Origin: Pyrenula massariospora
Lineage: Eukaryota; Ascomycota; Eurotiomycetes; Pyrenulales; Pyrenulaceae
NCBI GenBank assembly: GCA_021030905.1
Contig: JAGFMI010000003.1
Span: forward strand, 1-64,000
DNA: 64,000 nt
Reading direction: 5' to 3'
Shown piece by piece: positions 13,796 through 26,494 of this stretch. The notes below the pieces were generated by a model that did not search any database, was not told the DNA's origin, and saw only the letters and a program-made list of their open reading frames with translations. The position numbers and the translations under genes are program-made. The stretch's first letter is position 1, and each line of letters starts with the position of its first letter.

Positions 13796-16700
13796 ATATT
13801 TATATGCTTTAATCGAATTTGTATTTATTTATTTTTATTTACTATTAAATAAATGATTTATTAATTGTTACAGAGTAGGCGATACGACTACTTTAATTTT
13901 AAAATAAATTTTTAAAAGAAGCGCTGAAGCATTATTAACTTTTTTATTATTTATTTAAATGATAAAAGTTCTACTTCGATAATTAACATTATTATTATAA
14001 TTTAATATAAAATTTTTTAAAGAATAAATTTTTTAAATAAAATGAAGATATATTTTTATAATAATTTATATATTTTTTTATTATCCATGAAGAAAGTATT
14101 GTTTAATATTATAAAAAATTAATTTTTTTAATACTTGTTGCTGTATTGTATTGTTAAAAAATACTATTTATATAAATATTTAATTATTTAATTTACTGCA
14201 TTTATATATATTTAATTAAAATTTATAAAAAAGTGTGAAAACTCTGCGGCTGTAAAAATAATATTTAATTTAATTATAATAATACTATATAAAATAAATT
14301 TTATTTTTTTTTAATATTTATAAATAAAGAAATGGACGGCTTAATTTAAATTTTTTATAAACTTTTTAATAAATAATAAAGTGTATAAAAGTTGTTTAAT
14401 TTATTTATTTAAATAAAAATATTTTGCGATTCGATTAATATAATTATTATAAATTAATTATATTTTGCAAGTTTTTTTATTTTTAATAATTTTAATGTTA
14501 AAAAATTATTTAATATTTTTATTAATACGCGCGTTGTATTTATTTATAATTTTTATAAATAGCTTTTAAATAAATTCTTTATTGCATTTTCTATAGAGTA
14601 ATAAAAAATTATCTATATAGAATAAAACTATAATTTTTTTCTGCTTTATTTTAAAATAGATATAGTTTTTTTATAATTAAATAAAGATTTAGCTGTTTTA
14701 AAAAGGATAAAAACTTTTTAAATTAAAATAATAGTAACTCTTTTAAATTATATAGAACTTATTTAAATTTTATATACTTATTAAATTTTTTAAATTTATT
14801 TAGAAATTTATATGTTACTGCTTCTTTTTATATCTTTATATTTAAAAAAATACTAATAATATTTTTTTTATATATTTTAAATTAAAATATATAATAAATA
14901 TTATAATTATTTAAAAAATATATGCGGTAAGCGTTACAGTGTATATATTTTTTATTATTATTATAAACTGTAAATTTTTGTAAATATAAATATAAATTTT
15001 ATATTACTATAAATATTTTTCCTTATTAAACTTATAAATATATATTTATTTTAAAAATATAAAATTAATTGTACTGCGTGCTCGGTCGATTTTTTTTTAA
15101 ATTTTTTTATTTATAAAATTTTATATTTTTTTGTGCATTACCTTTTAAAATTAAATTTTAAAAAAATAATTTTTAAATTTAAAGGCAGCTTTTAACAGCT
15201 TATAAAATTTATTTCTATAAAGATAAGCTTTAATAGTTATTTAATATTTTAAATAAATATGTTTCGCATTTATTACGACTATTATAATATAATAAATTAT
15301 TTAATAATAATTTAAAAATTCTTCGTCTAAAAAAAAGATATTTAAAAATTATTATAATATTTTAAAAATTTTTACGAGTGTAATTACTATTAATTTATTT
15401 TATTTATTAAATTTAAACGTCTTACTTATTAATTTTTTATTTAATTTTAATTATATATTTAATAATATTATTATATTATTAATAATAATTGTATCGCTAA
15501 TTATTTTTATATTTTTTAATATTAAATTAATTGACGGCGAATTTATTTTGTTTTTTTTTAAATTAATTTAATTAATATCGCTGACTTAATTTAAAAATTA
15601 TATTTATTTAAAAATATTACATATTTGCTTAAAAGTTTTAATTATATATTTAAATATATTTATTATATTCGAATTTAGTTTTTTTAATTTTAAACGATTA
15701 TTTTAAAGACTTCATAATTTTTTATTTTTAAAATTTAATATATTCTTTAATATTAAAAAAATTTTTAAAAAAATATTTTAAATATTTATACGATTTTTTA
15801 AATTAATAAATTTATTATTTATTTTTAAGCTAGCTATTTAAAATGTATCTACAAATTTTTCTTTATTAATAAAAAAAGCTTTAAAAGGCTTATATTTTAA
15901 TATTAAAATAAATTTATTTATAAATAAAATTATATTGTGAGTGCTCAGTGCGTCTATTTATTTTTTATTTATTTTATAAAATATATATTTATCGAATTTA
16001 ACATTTTTCGTTATAAAGATTTAATTAATAAAAGGAATTTAAATTTGATATAGATTAATAGTTCTATAGCCTATTAAGTAGTTAATGTAAACTTTAAAAT
16101 TAATTTTGAAGCTTTGTCTATCTTTATATATTTTTTACTTTTTTATAAATAAATAAGCTTTACAGCCGTGTATATATATATATTTTTAATTTAATTTTAA
16201 ATTTTTATTGAAGCAGTACTGTATATTTAATTAATATTATTTAAAAAAATTTTAAAATTATTAAATTAATAGTTTATTTGATAAGTAGTAATTGTATATT
16301 TAATTTAAATTTATATTATAAAGATGCGTTTTTATAAAGTATATTTTTAATTATAATTTTTTTAAAAAATTAACTGTTGTATATATTTTAATAATTTTTT
16401 TCTATAGTTTTTAATCTATTTATTTTAAATTATTATTAAATTTATAAATATAGAAAAAGGTAGGTTCAAGCTCGATATTTAAACTCTATATTTATTTTTT
16501 ATATAATATTTAATTATATTTATGAGTTTTAATTGTATTTATATTTTTATTTTAATAAATTTTATATATAGTTAGGCCGTATTGTTTATAAATTTAAATT
16601 TTAAAAATTCAAATTAAGGGCACAATAAATACATCGTTTTTTTTTTAAAATAATTTTATATATAGTTTGCCGTTAAATTTATTTTTAAATATTAAAAATT

Positions 16701-18750
16701 ATTTTAAACTGTCGAAATTTTTTAAATAATTAAAAAACTTTTAACAAATTTAATAAAATAATTTTTAAATAAAGTTTGGTAAACGCGTATAAAAAATTAT
16801 TTATTTAATATAAATTTATACACAATACTTATATTTAAGTTATTAAATTTTTTTAATTTTAATTTTTTGCGATTTTAAAGTTAGATATTTTAATAATTTT
16901 ACTTTAAAATAATCAGCTTTAAAATATTAAAGAAATTTTAAATCTTTACATTTTTAAAAATATTTTATTTATTTATTTATTATTATTAGTAGATGGATTT
17001 ATATTTATATATGTTTTTAATAAATTATATAAAAACTTTACAGAAATATTAAAATAAATTAAAAAAGCTTTATATTTAAAAAATATAAATTTAAAACATA
17101 ATTCTAGCTGCTTTATAATAATATTTTTTTTTAATAAATTGTAGCGAAATGTACGATTTAATTTATAAATTTAAAATTCTTTTTTTTTTTAAATAAATTA
17201 TAAATATTATATTAATATAAAATTTTTTAATAACAGTGATTTTTTTAAGCGTTAGATTTTTTATATATTTATTTTTTTTTATAAAGTGTTTTTTTTAATA
17301 TATATATTTTTTAATTATTAATTAAATAATTCGCCGTATCTGCTTCGACGGTATTATTTAAATTTATTTATTTAAAATTTTTAAAAATAAATAAAATTTT
17401 ATTATTTATAAGATATATCACTTCGTAGTTATTAAATAAAATATTATTAATAAAAAAATATTTTAAGAAATTAAACGTTATAAATATTTTTAAAATTTTT
17501 ATAAATTTATTAGAATCAAATAGCACGATGTTAATTAAATTTAAATAAAATAATTTTAATATATTTAATTTATTTAATGCCTTAAAGTTGCTCTGCGAAT
17601 TTAATTAATTAATTTTTTTTTAAACTTTTTAAGCAGTTCGATGTACTTAAAATATTTAAAAAATTTTATAATTTAAATCTGGCAATATTTATTATATTTT
17701 TTAATAATATTTATAACGACGTATAATAAATTTCGATATATTAAAAGATTTTAAATATAAAACTTTTAACTATATGGGCAGTTAATTTTTTATTTATTTT
17801 TTTTTATTACTTTTCGAGCGTTATAAATATTTTATTTTATATTTTATTACATAAATAAAAAATATATTTATATAAATAAATAGTAAGTATTTTACTGTAT
17901 TTATTAAATATTAATATTTTTTTATTTAAGATAGAATTGCGCAAATAATTTATTATTTATATATTTTTTTATTTAAAAATAATTTTTGTTAAAATCACTT
18001 TTAAAAAAGTTTTAATATCGAATAAACTTTTAAGCTTTAAAATTTTATATTTTTTTATTTATAAATAAACTTTTTATTAGACAGTAAGTTAATAATTAAA
18101 TTTAATTAAATTTTAATAAATTTATTAAAGTATTTAATTATATTCGCCGTGTATAAAGTTAATCATTTAAAAATTAATAAATATTATTAATTTTTTAAAA
18201 ATTTTAACGAACTTGCGAAGCGATCGTTTTTTTATTTTAAAAATTATTATTAATTTAATGGTAGCAAAAATTTAAATATTAATTATAATATTAATATAGA
18301 TGTTTATAACGTTGTAAAATTTAAATTTATATTTTTATTTATTATATTTATGATTATATGTTCAATTTAAATATTTAATTTTAATATTAAACTTTTTTTT
18401 AATATAATTTCGAAGTAGCTGTTTATAAATTTATTTTTTAAAAATTATTATAAATTCGCGGTCGAATAGAAAAATTTTATTTAATAATATAAATTTAAAA
18501 TCAAGCTCGTTTTAAATTTAATAATTTTTTACAATATATTATAATTTTTAAATTTATTAAAGCCAGTCGAAATGAATATAAAGTTTTTATTTAAAAATAA
18601 TGAAACAAAAATTTATTAAATAAATAAATAAAGAAAGATAAAATAAAAAAATATTTATTTACTGTTCTAAAGCTTTCGAATAGCAATAAAAAAATTTATT
18701 TAATTAAAATAAAAATCTATATGAAGAAATTTCTACAATAAATTAATATA
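13796..18750 (-). mobile_element. Decayed Ty1/Copia-like retrotransposon remnant
   Basis: On the minus strand, residual codons at about 16.35-16.75 kb follow the order of a fungal Copia integrase core. About 16.0-16.1 kb resembles the conserved linker between integrase and reverse transcriptase. This gives family Ty1/Copia, transcribed right to left. I found no second LTR pair, so the borders are approximate and the remnant may be truncated. A TGTTACAG-type motif near 13,867 could be an LTR end but has no partner. The copy is broken throughout and old, or at least heavily RIP-mutated. It abuts the Gypsy element on its left and the gene compartment on its right. Confidence 0.55.
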
Positions 18751-19142
18751 TTAAATTTATAATTATTAAATAAAGATGATAAATGTAAAGAGTTATATAT
18801 TATTTTTTATTATTTTATTTATTTTAATAAATAGACGAATTTTATTCGCGAATTTAAAAATAATATTTATTTAAATTTAGCGCGCTTTTATTTTATTGTA
18901 TAGACGATAATGAATATATCGCTTGACACTTCTACAATTCATGGTCTGCTTTTAAAGTTCTTACCATCCTTGAAGCTCTCCCACCTATACCACCATGGGC
19001 AGCAAAGACACCTATAAAGCAGGTACAGAAAATCGATAGTACCGAGTAATTGTTCCAGAAGGGCAATTCCCGTCAGGAAATGGTCGATATCATTTTTATG
19101 TCGGTAGGTAATCTTATTCGAGAACAATGCATCGGAAGGATT

Positions 19143-19454
19143 TTAGTACAGGCTCATCCCTGATTTGCCAGTTTCAAACAGTAGAGTGTCACTCAACCCT
19201 ACCCCAAACCTATTCTGCCCCTCCGCGTACTCCCCAAGCCTTATCCGCCTCCTTAAAGACCTAATCTTCCTTTTCCCTTCGTCATTATCAAATCCTACCG
19301 CAAGGATGCCGATTGAGGCTGGCCCGATTGGTGATTCCTGAAGGAAGACAAGTATCCTAGCGCCATGCCCAACGACCTTTCTCATAGCATGTCCATGCAC
19401 AAAATCTATTTTAAAGCCGATCCAGAGTACAAAGATTGCAATTCTGTTCTGTTA
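19143..19454 (-). pseudogene. Coding-like fragment next to the AT island
   Basis: A minus-strand frame stays open for about 103 codons and has a protein-like composition, including a basic stretch (KRKIRSLRRRIRLGEY) and a Gly-rich C-terminus. There is no start codon at its beginning; an acceptor-like ...TATAACAG precedes it, so it would be a last exon. Upstream (19.46-19.66 kb) the same strand has short coding-like pieces interrupted by stops, so I favour a decayed gene. I do not recognise the family. Confidence 0.3.
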
Positions 19455-19908
19455 TACTAGTATGAGACAGCGGCGACGATTGTCAACAATATTTCTCCTT
19501 GCTTCCCTACCCTCTTCCACCGCTCTGGCAGCCTATCCAGGTAGGAAAGCGCTGAAATCGTTTGCCGACTCTCTATCGCCTTCGACGGGATCTTGCCTCC
19601 CCCTTAAACGCATCTCCAGCTCTTTTCATGTAAGGTCTCCGCCTCCTCATTAAGAAGTCTACAACCTAATTCAGCAGATCTTTAACACTCATGTTTACAA
19701 GCTCGGCTTCGTACCGAAATCGGCATCCTACAACACAAACCAAAACCCCAGCCTCCGGCGCCCCCAACGAATTGAAATAAACCATATAAGCATGCAGGAC
19801 AATTCATGCCAGGGAAGCAGCTAGTTGAACCCGACAACGGGTCTTATAGGGCAGTGATAAGGCTTGATACAGTATATGTCCTGCATTTCAAGCGCAAATT
19901 CGGCATAA

Positions 19909-20295
19909 TCAGGCGAGATCACCGTGTATTGAACATTCGGTTATGAGTTTATACTGAGATATGGAGACGATCCAGAATAGTAGGAATATAAGACACATCA
20001 AGGAGAACGTGAGTTTGAAATTGCGTCCTGTTTCTCTGTCTATCGATTTGTGGGGACGTTGCTTGCCAGAAGCGGGTTGTTGGAGAGCTTCAAGTGCTGA
20101 CGTGAGGTTTTCCAATACACAAATAGTCATTTGGACATAGATCCGAAGGCCATCACGCCCATGAAGCCGTATTTCAACGTCGAGGAAGGTTTTCCAACGG
20201 CGGATGATGAGAGGATGTTGAAGCCTGGTGGAACTCAGATGAAGGAGGTCGTGAAGCGAGCGCAAAAATAAGAAATTTGGAGTCTGTGAGGACAA
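19909..20295 (-). pseudogene. Possible relic or small gene with one membrane span
   Basis: The minus frame is open for 128 codons but begins with TTG; the first in-frame ATG lies well inside. The predicted peptide has an amphipathic N-terminal half (RSLHDLLHLSSTRLQH...), a charged linker and a C-terminal hydrophobic segment (LTFSLMCLIFLLFWIVSIS) that could span a membrane. It ends about 0.7 kb left of the giant kinase gene on the same strand. I do not recognise it. It could be a terminal exon of a lost gene or chance. Confidence 0.25.
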
Positions 20296-20973
20296 TCTGA
20301 AGGTTGAGTTGATGCTATATCAGTTGGATTATTTTAGGCAAGATCCGTGCAAGGTCTTGGGGCCTTTTGATGCCATGGCTATAACTAGGATCTTGGAGAT
20401 GAAGTCCACAGAAGGTAGCCTAGACCACATGTCATTCCATACCTGGAATTGGGACTACTGCTTTCGTCGACACACTAAACCAATGTCTAAATTGGCTTAT
20501 TTGTTACATCGGCCGAGAGTCCCTGTTGGCTTAGGACGTGCAGCGGGACACTTAGTGAGCTTCAAAACCCAAAAAGTCCCATAGAGGCCAGCTTTACAGC
20601 AAATTCCTATCCGGGTCGACCGCCTGGCTTAAATGGTTGATCACTGGGCTTGGGTCCGAGAGAGTGGTCCTTCTCGGTTCACTTTCTCACGGATCGATTA
20701 GATCTATTGAGAAAGGCATATTGGCTATCAGTTCAGTTGATTTGAAGCTTTAGCAAAGCTTTGAGACCAAGAGTGCCAAGGTTAGATAGGAGCGTTCGTA
20801 TGTTTCGCTTTGGATAATCATGTGCGATTCTAGCTTAGCAAACCGTACATCTGGGTGCCTGTGAAATTCTTGAGTGAATATGGGTTAAACGGTTTGTAGG
20901 GATGCGTTGTTTGCTCGAGAGACTAATCCATTTGTGGAAAACGCAGGACCGAGCAAAATCGTCGATCAAGCCG

Positions 20974-23900
20974 TCATCGCGTCGCAGCTTTTTCACGATG
21001 CTTAGTCGAAGCCTTCGATCCCACCGATAACTTTGTCAATGACGTTAACTTTCTCAATATGGATCTCCGAGAGGAAGCCAGCGACGGCGTTGGCTCAGTC
21101 TTTGTGGTGCTGGATGCTTGGGTGGGATCACTCATAGATTCAGCAGGGGTTGATCGTGCCAGAACTGCGAGCTGGGATGAACGTGTGAGAGCTCCTGTGC
21201 CGCTTGCATAGCTTTGAGAGTTGGAGCTACCGCTTAATGGGATGGCAAGATGTGTAGATCTTTCCGCAACAGAGCCAGCACTACTGGTCATGACTTCTGA
21301 CAATTCTTCCGATGCTGAAGATGGTCCACCTTCTTCTATGTCTTCGTCCTCGTCTCTTTTGTCTTTCCAGCGGTATCTAAGTGCAACATTGTGCCCGAAA
21401 ACAACAGCACCACCTTCTTCCAGGCCGCCAGGCCGCCGTATGTCTAAGACATAACGCGATCTCTGGGGATAGAAAACTTGAACAGGGTCATCATGCTTGT
21501 CAGATTTTCGCGTCTGACATTGGCAGCTCGCGATAATGTTTCCAGGACAATGCCATGAAAGGTCATGGAAAAGTCCTGGAGATTCCACGGGCACGTCGCC
21601 ATATTCAATTTCCATGATCCTATTCAGATCGAGACTACTTACAGCTAAGTAGTATCTTTGTGTCGGAAGACTTTTCCATCGAGGACACATCCCTTCAAAC
21701 TCACTCGGCCGGATTATATCTCCAAATCCGCGACCAAACAGGACGATTGCCTCGATGGATCGAATAAAGTCTACCCAGCCGTATCCGAGCACATCGAGTG
21801 TCGCAACACGTGGACGGGGATCATGATTGGTAGCAAGTTCAATAAAGTCCCAGCCTTCGAGGTGCTTTCGAACTCTGAATTTGAGGTTCTTTCCATTGCG
21901 TCCAGCCATATAATTATGGTGGTCAATAATCTGCTCCAAATAATCGTAATGCTGTTCAACGAGATGCTCAAAGAGAAAATACCCTCTCTTTTTCTTTTTA
22001 GCTTTTGAATCCGTGGTAGGCCCCTCGCTTGTACTCTCATCTTCCTCGAAAATTTCATTTCTCCCTGGATAAATTTCAAGACTCCTATTTTTCGTATTGA
22101 TGAGAACTTCGGGGGCAGAGTTCGGCTTATGCTCTGCGGCATTATTCATTTCATTGTGATCAAATAGAAATACAGACTTGAAATCGTCCGTACGATAGTG
22201 CTCAAGTGAGGCTCGTACTAAATGGAGTAACGCGCTGGTGGCATTGACAAGCCAGCCTCTTTTCTCAGCCTCGTCCCAGAGGACACAGTACTTCGTATTG
22301 ATCCACTGGAGCTTTGGGATATAGCTGTCGCGGGTAAGATGGACTGGCACATCCTTGACACCGACTGCGAAAGACATTCCTCCTGTGATTAACTTTCCGC
22401 CGCTTATAGTTACTTTTTCAAGCAGGCAGCCTGCATGAGGACGTGGAAGACCTGTACCTTTGACGTTATGTCGAGCATCTGCGGCTCCTATCAAGAGTTA
22501 ACAGAACCTTATTATTACATTAAGTAGTACTTACCAGCATAGCATTTACAGTCTAAGCACCATCCCACCACGTGTCGAGCAGTATTTAGCTGCCTTAAGC
22601 TGATATTTGCAGGTTTCAGGTTGTGATCCAGGTAGGAAATCCTTTTTCCGTCTTTGTTGTAGAAGTAGTGCCAGAGAACCAGATCTCGGCATACTTCTGT
22701 CGCAACCAACATGGTAGAAAAGCCTTTAATAAAGATCTCTCCACCAAACTCAGTCACGCGCTCTGAACCACCTAGCACGGCAAGCATGTTAAGTGGCATC
22801 TCAAGTCCAACTTCACGCTTATGTTTGGTCAGCCATGGATATCCACAGGCTATTACGGGATTTCTAAACATATCGTGCCAGCATTGCCCGGGACGCTGAT
22901 CCGTATTTGCGGGTAAGCGGTCCATTCTAAAGCCAATTCGACAGAAGATCTCGTTTAGGGGCATTGATTCATTTGTTCGAAGGTGAGAGGCATTGCTCTT
23001 CAAACTGGTCTCTTGTATGAATGGGGAGCATGTTGCAATACCAGACTTAGAGGGGGACGAACGCAATGCGGTGCCAAGCCATGCAAGCTGTTGGCCGATC
23101 TCCGCAAGGGATTCGCCAGTACCAATAGTTATAGTTACGAACGTGCTTCCTTCAAACCATGCCTCAAGTTCTGTCTTATCTGGCAGAATAGCTAAATATC
23201 CTTTAGAAAAGATTATGATTTACCGAATGGGTTATAGTGTACTTACAAGTAACATGCTGCCTAGAACCGTTACCGACAGCATCTGTGACTAGCTTCAATA
23301 GCTGCATCCCAGAAGTCGGCCATGTCTGTGAAAGATATCCGCCTACGGTCAGCGCCTGAGCATCATTCGCAGACCCAGTCAAGGTGATAGCGCCCTTCAA
23401 TGCTTCGGTCACGCTTTCAATGTACTGTTGGTCCCTCACAAAGGCCAGAGGGTTCCAGTCCACTTCAAATCTTGCTTTGTACTCTTTCGAAGCTGCTCTT
23501 CTACTCACCTTGTAACCTGAGGGCAGGGCCGCTAAAATCTTCTCCCTAATTTCACCCATGAGGTCCGGATCTGCACGAGTCAGGTCTATCTCTCTTTGTA
23601 GACTTGCGATAAGCCAGCTGTATGCTGGAGATTCCAGAACGAGATCCTGAAAATGACGGGCATCTTCTGACAGCTCATTATCATCTCCAATATCATCTTG
23701 ATCAATTATCGTGTCAGGAGAGGCCGTGTCTAACTTCAAGTCCTCATATTCTTCGTTCGCAAAGACTGGTTCCTCAAGAAAGCGGCTCATCGCAAATTGC
23801 CCAGGTTGGACTGTGTCAGCATTCAGAGGTCTGACGTTCGGACTTGCATCCTCGGACGGAAACATGTCCTCAAAGGAGGCTTTTATTTGTCTGTGATAGA

Positions 23901-26494
23901 GGTCAGTTGTGATCTGAGCCACGGTTAGCGTACGAACCTGCGATACTTATGGACGAAGAAAGAGACATCCCGATGCATGGCAGTCTGAGTTCTATATCCA
24001 ATTTTAAGGGCAAAACTCCTCAAGAGCTCCGGGAGCAACTCAAGAATGCGGTTCAAAATTTGTCTATCACAATCCAAAAGCTTGAATTTGAGGAACAAGT
24101 CTCTTGCAAGATCATCAATGAACCCTTTGTCTCGTGGAGCCAGTGAGGTTGAGTCCTCTGACGCTGAATATGTTGTATGCGCATCATAGAGCCCTAAGGG
24201 CTGCACCTCCTGCTCATTCATCGGTGATTGGCTCTCACCAAATCTCGGATCCTGACCAGCGTTTTCACTAGTCGCGTTGACGTATCTTCCAGGGGTATCT
24301 TGGTTCTTGAGTGAACTCTCATGACCCTTAGATGCATAACCAGAATCCGTTGGAGCGGAGCGGCTTTGAGCCGATGTCTGTGGCCTGTGGGTTATGTCCG
24401 CTTCAGAGCGCTGCCTAGTACGTTCTGCATTATTGAGCTGATCAACAAATCGAGTGGGGGCGAGGACCCCCTTTTCAAGGCTCGATGACAGTGACTGCTC
24501 TGTCTGCCAGTCATCCATCTGGCCATCGCTCTCACCATCCTCGCTCCGACGGTCAATCCTACCATCATCGTTCAGGATTTCAATTTCAACATCATCGCTC
24601 TCGTCAGTTGCATCACTCGAGCACGCGTTTTCTGTCATGTCTGGTTGTTCGGAATTCCCAATCCAGGTACGACAGTAGCTCGAATCTCTTCGGCAAGTTT
24701 CAGCGAAAAGACCCAAATGGCGTTTCAAAGCAGAAGCTTTGATTCGTTTTTGTGCGTTTGGTTCGAGCATACGGTGTTCAATCAAATCCAGAAAGTCGAC
24801 GTGATATTGTGTAGAGTGTGGCTTTCTTTTCAGTTGCTCAATCCATTCTGTCACCTTCCCTTTCCTGATTGCTGTCTTCGCTTCTCCTGAATTCTCTTGG
24901 ACGCTAAAGAATATGTCGGACTCGAATTTGTAGTGGTCCCGTTCAAGCCTATGCTGAGGAAAGATATCATAGACTGACTTATATCCTTCAAGATGCCACG
25001 TTACGAACTCCAGAAACATACACCCCATTGAATAAATATCGCAAGCACGCGATATCTTTTCAAGTTTAGTGTCAAACTCAGGAGCACGATAGGTTGCTGA
25101 TTTTTCGAGGAACTCCATGTCGTTGGACGCGGGCATTTCGCTTTGCAGACAGCCCAGTCCAGGGTCTGCCATTACGAGAAAATCGCCGCGTTCAAACCAA
25201 AGAATGTTTTCTGCTTTGACGTCCCCATGCCAGCCGTGTAATTCATGGTTCTTTTCGTCGACTTCGGGGAGATGCTCCAGATCAATTTCTTGTTCATTAT
25301 GAACATAAGTCAACGCGGACACGAGCTGGTAGCATTGCTCGGCCATCCATTGGCATCGAGGTTCTCGCACGCTCAAATCTTGGTGGACCCTCCAAAAATG
25401 CCATAGATTTCCCTGAGCCCAGGGAAACACGAGGCCGAACTCGGACGAGCCGGTGCTCTGTGCCCCTTTGATTTCAAAAGTAACAAGAAGCTTTATCAGG
25501 TGCTTATGATCTCTATTCTGGAAGTTTAGGAGAGATGCTAACTCTTTGTTGAAGTCATTTACACTTGTCGACTTTAACTTCTTCAAAGTGAATAGCGTTC
25601 CTCCGTTGGGGTGCTTTCCGTAGAGTTAGTGCTTCGGCTTCATTTTGCTTAGGCGACTTGACTTACATCTTCAGGATCAAAGTGGAAATGACTGGGGTGA
25701 AATCTGACACGCTGAACATGACTGAATTCTCCATACATCAACTTGCCCCAAGACTGCACATCATCTAGTGCTTCTGATGGTTTTTGATTCTTCAGTTGAA
25801 GTATTGGAAGAATATCATGGTGATCTAGGATGTAGTGAACATGCCGATTTGGGGGTTTCGTGAAGTAAGGCGCCATGACCGCGTACGTCCATTGGCTTAA
25901 GTTCAAGCGTTGCATTTTACCGTACTTATTTATCGCCTGATGGTCGTGATTGGACTTGCGGCATTTCAAAGTGTTACCAGCTTTCGGAACCAGATGAAAC
26001 GGTAAACAATCATCATTAATACCGTCTTCGATAAGCTTGAAGAGATCATCCTGGAGCCCAATACCGATCAAGACAATGAGGAGCTTTCTGCAAGGTGGGC
26101 GGCGTCTTAGGTTGCCTCCAGAGTAGACCTCCTGAGCGAGTGCTTTTTTGTCGGCTTGAGGAAGGTTGTTGCAACATGACAAAGTATCGATGACTAAATA
26201 AATTGTGTTGAAGATCATAATACTAGAAAGTAGGTCCCGTGGAATGAAGAATCGGCTGGGTGAGTCACTAGGGTATTGTTCGATACCATCCTCGAGCTCC
26301 TTCCGAATAGTTTGGACTATTTGAGGACTTTCTGGTGGACTGCTTGGAATGTCGATAGAAGTGAAGTGCTCGGGACGATCAGGATGATGGAAAAATTCGT
26401 CGCCACGATCAAAACATTTGATAACCCTCGGATCGTCTAAACCGAGCTTACGATGATTGGATAACGGGGAAAGCGACATTCTGGGACCGCTCAT
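20974..26494 (-). CDS. Giant atypical protein-kinase-domain protein (~1,772 aa)
   Basis: Five exons (26494-25667, 25613-23938, 23890-23247, 23191-22535, 22487-20974) join in frame and sum to 5,319 bases. The start is an ATG in MSGPRMSLSPL. Residues 1-276 are an uncharacterised N-terminal region of a type that I recall preceding fungal kinase domains. A kinase domain follows (about 280-560): LFTLKKLK supplies the ATP-site Lys, the catalytic loop is HGDVKAEN (405-412), the metal-binding motif is DPG rather than DFG (426-428), and APE is at 453-455. The glycine-rich loop is weak. Activity is therefore uncertain. The remaining ~1,200 residues match no domain I can name; they include an acidic linker, a KKKKRG patch and a Ser-rich tail. 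Donor 3 could also lie nine bases upstream, which is equally in phase. I infer an accessory or signalling role, not a proven one. Confidence 0.8.

Larger units (their letters stand above)
1..18900. other. AT-rich, RIP-like repeat island
   Basis: The whole stretch is almost entirely A and T, with isolated G/C islands often in GCG, CGC or CAG contexts, and stops in every frame. This is what repeat-induced point mutation (C-to-T on both strands, CpA preferred) leaves in ascomycete transposons. It contains at least two decayed LTR retrotransposons, described separately. Composition changes to ordinary coding-like DNA within a few tens of bases near 18,900. I see no intact host gene. It does not look like mitochondrial DNA: no mitochondrial genes are recognisable and a paired LTR is present. 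A centromeric or subtelomeric location is possible but untested. Confidence 0.85.
18900..20973. other. Boundary zone with gene relics, no intact gene
   Basis: Base composition is normal from about 18,910 onward but no convincing complete gene is present. Two minus-strand fragments with coding character are listed separately (19143-19454 and 19909-20295). The rest shows only short random open frames. Confidence 0.6.

Noticed and set aside
1-18900. Mitochondrial DNA insertion
   Set aside because: Despite mitochondrial-like AT content, no mitochondrial gene or tRNA was recognised, while a matched LTR pair and nuclear retrotransposon traces are present.
19462-19653. 63-residue plus-strand secreted peptide
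   Set aside because: The hydrophobic start resembles a signal peptide, but the rest is Ser/Pro-rich noise and the opposite strand looks more coding-like.
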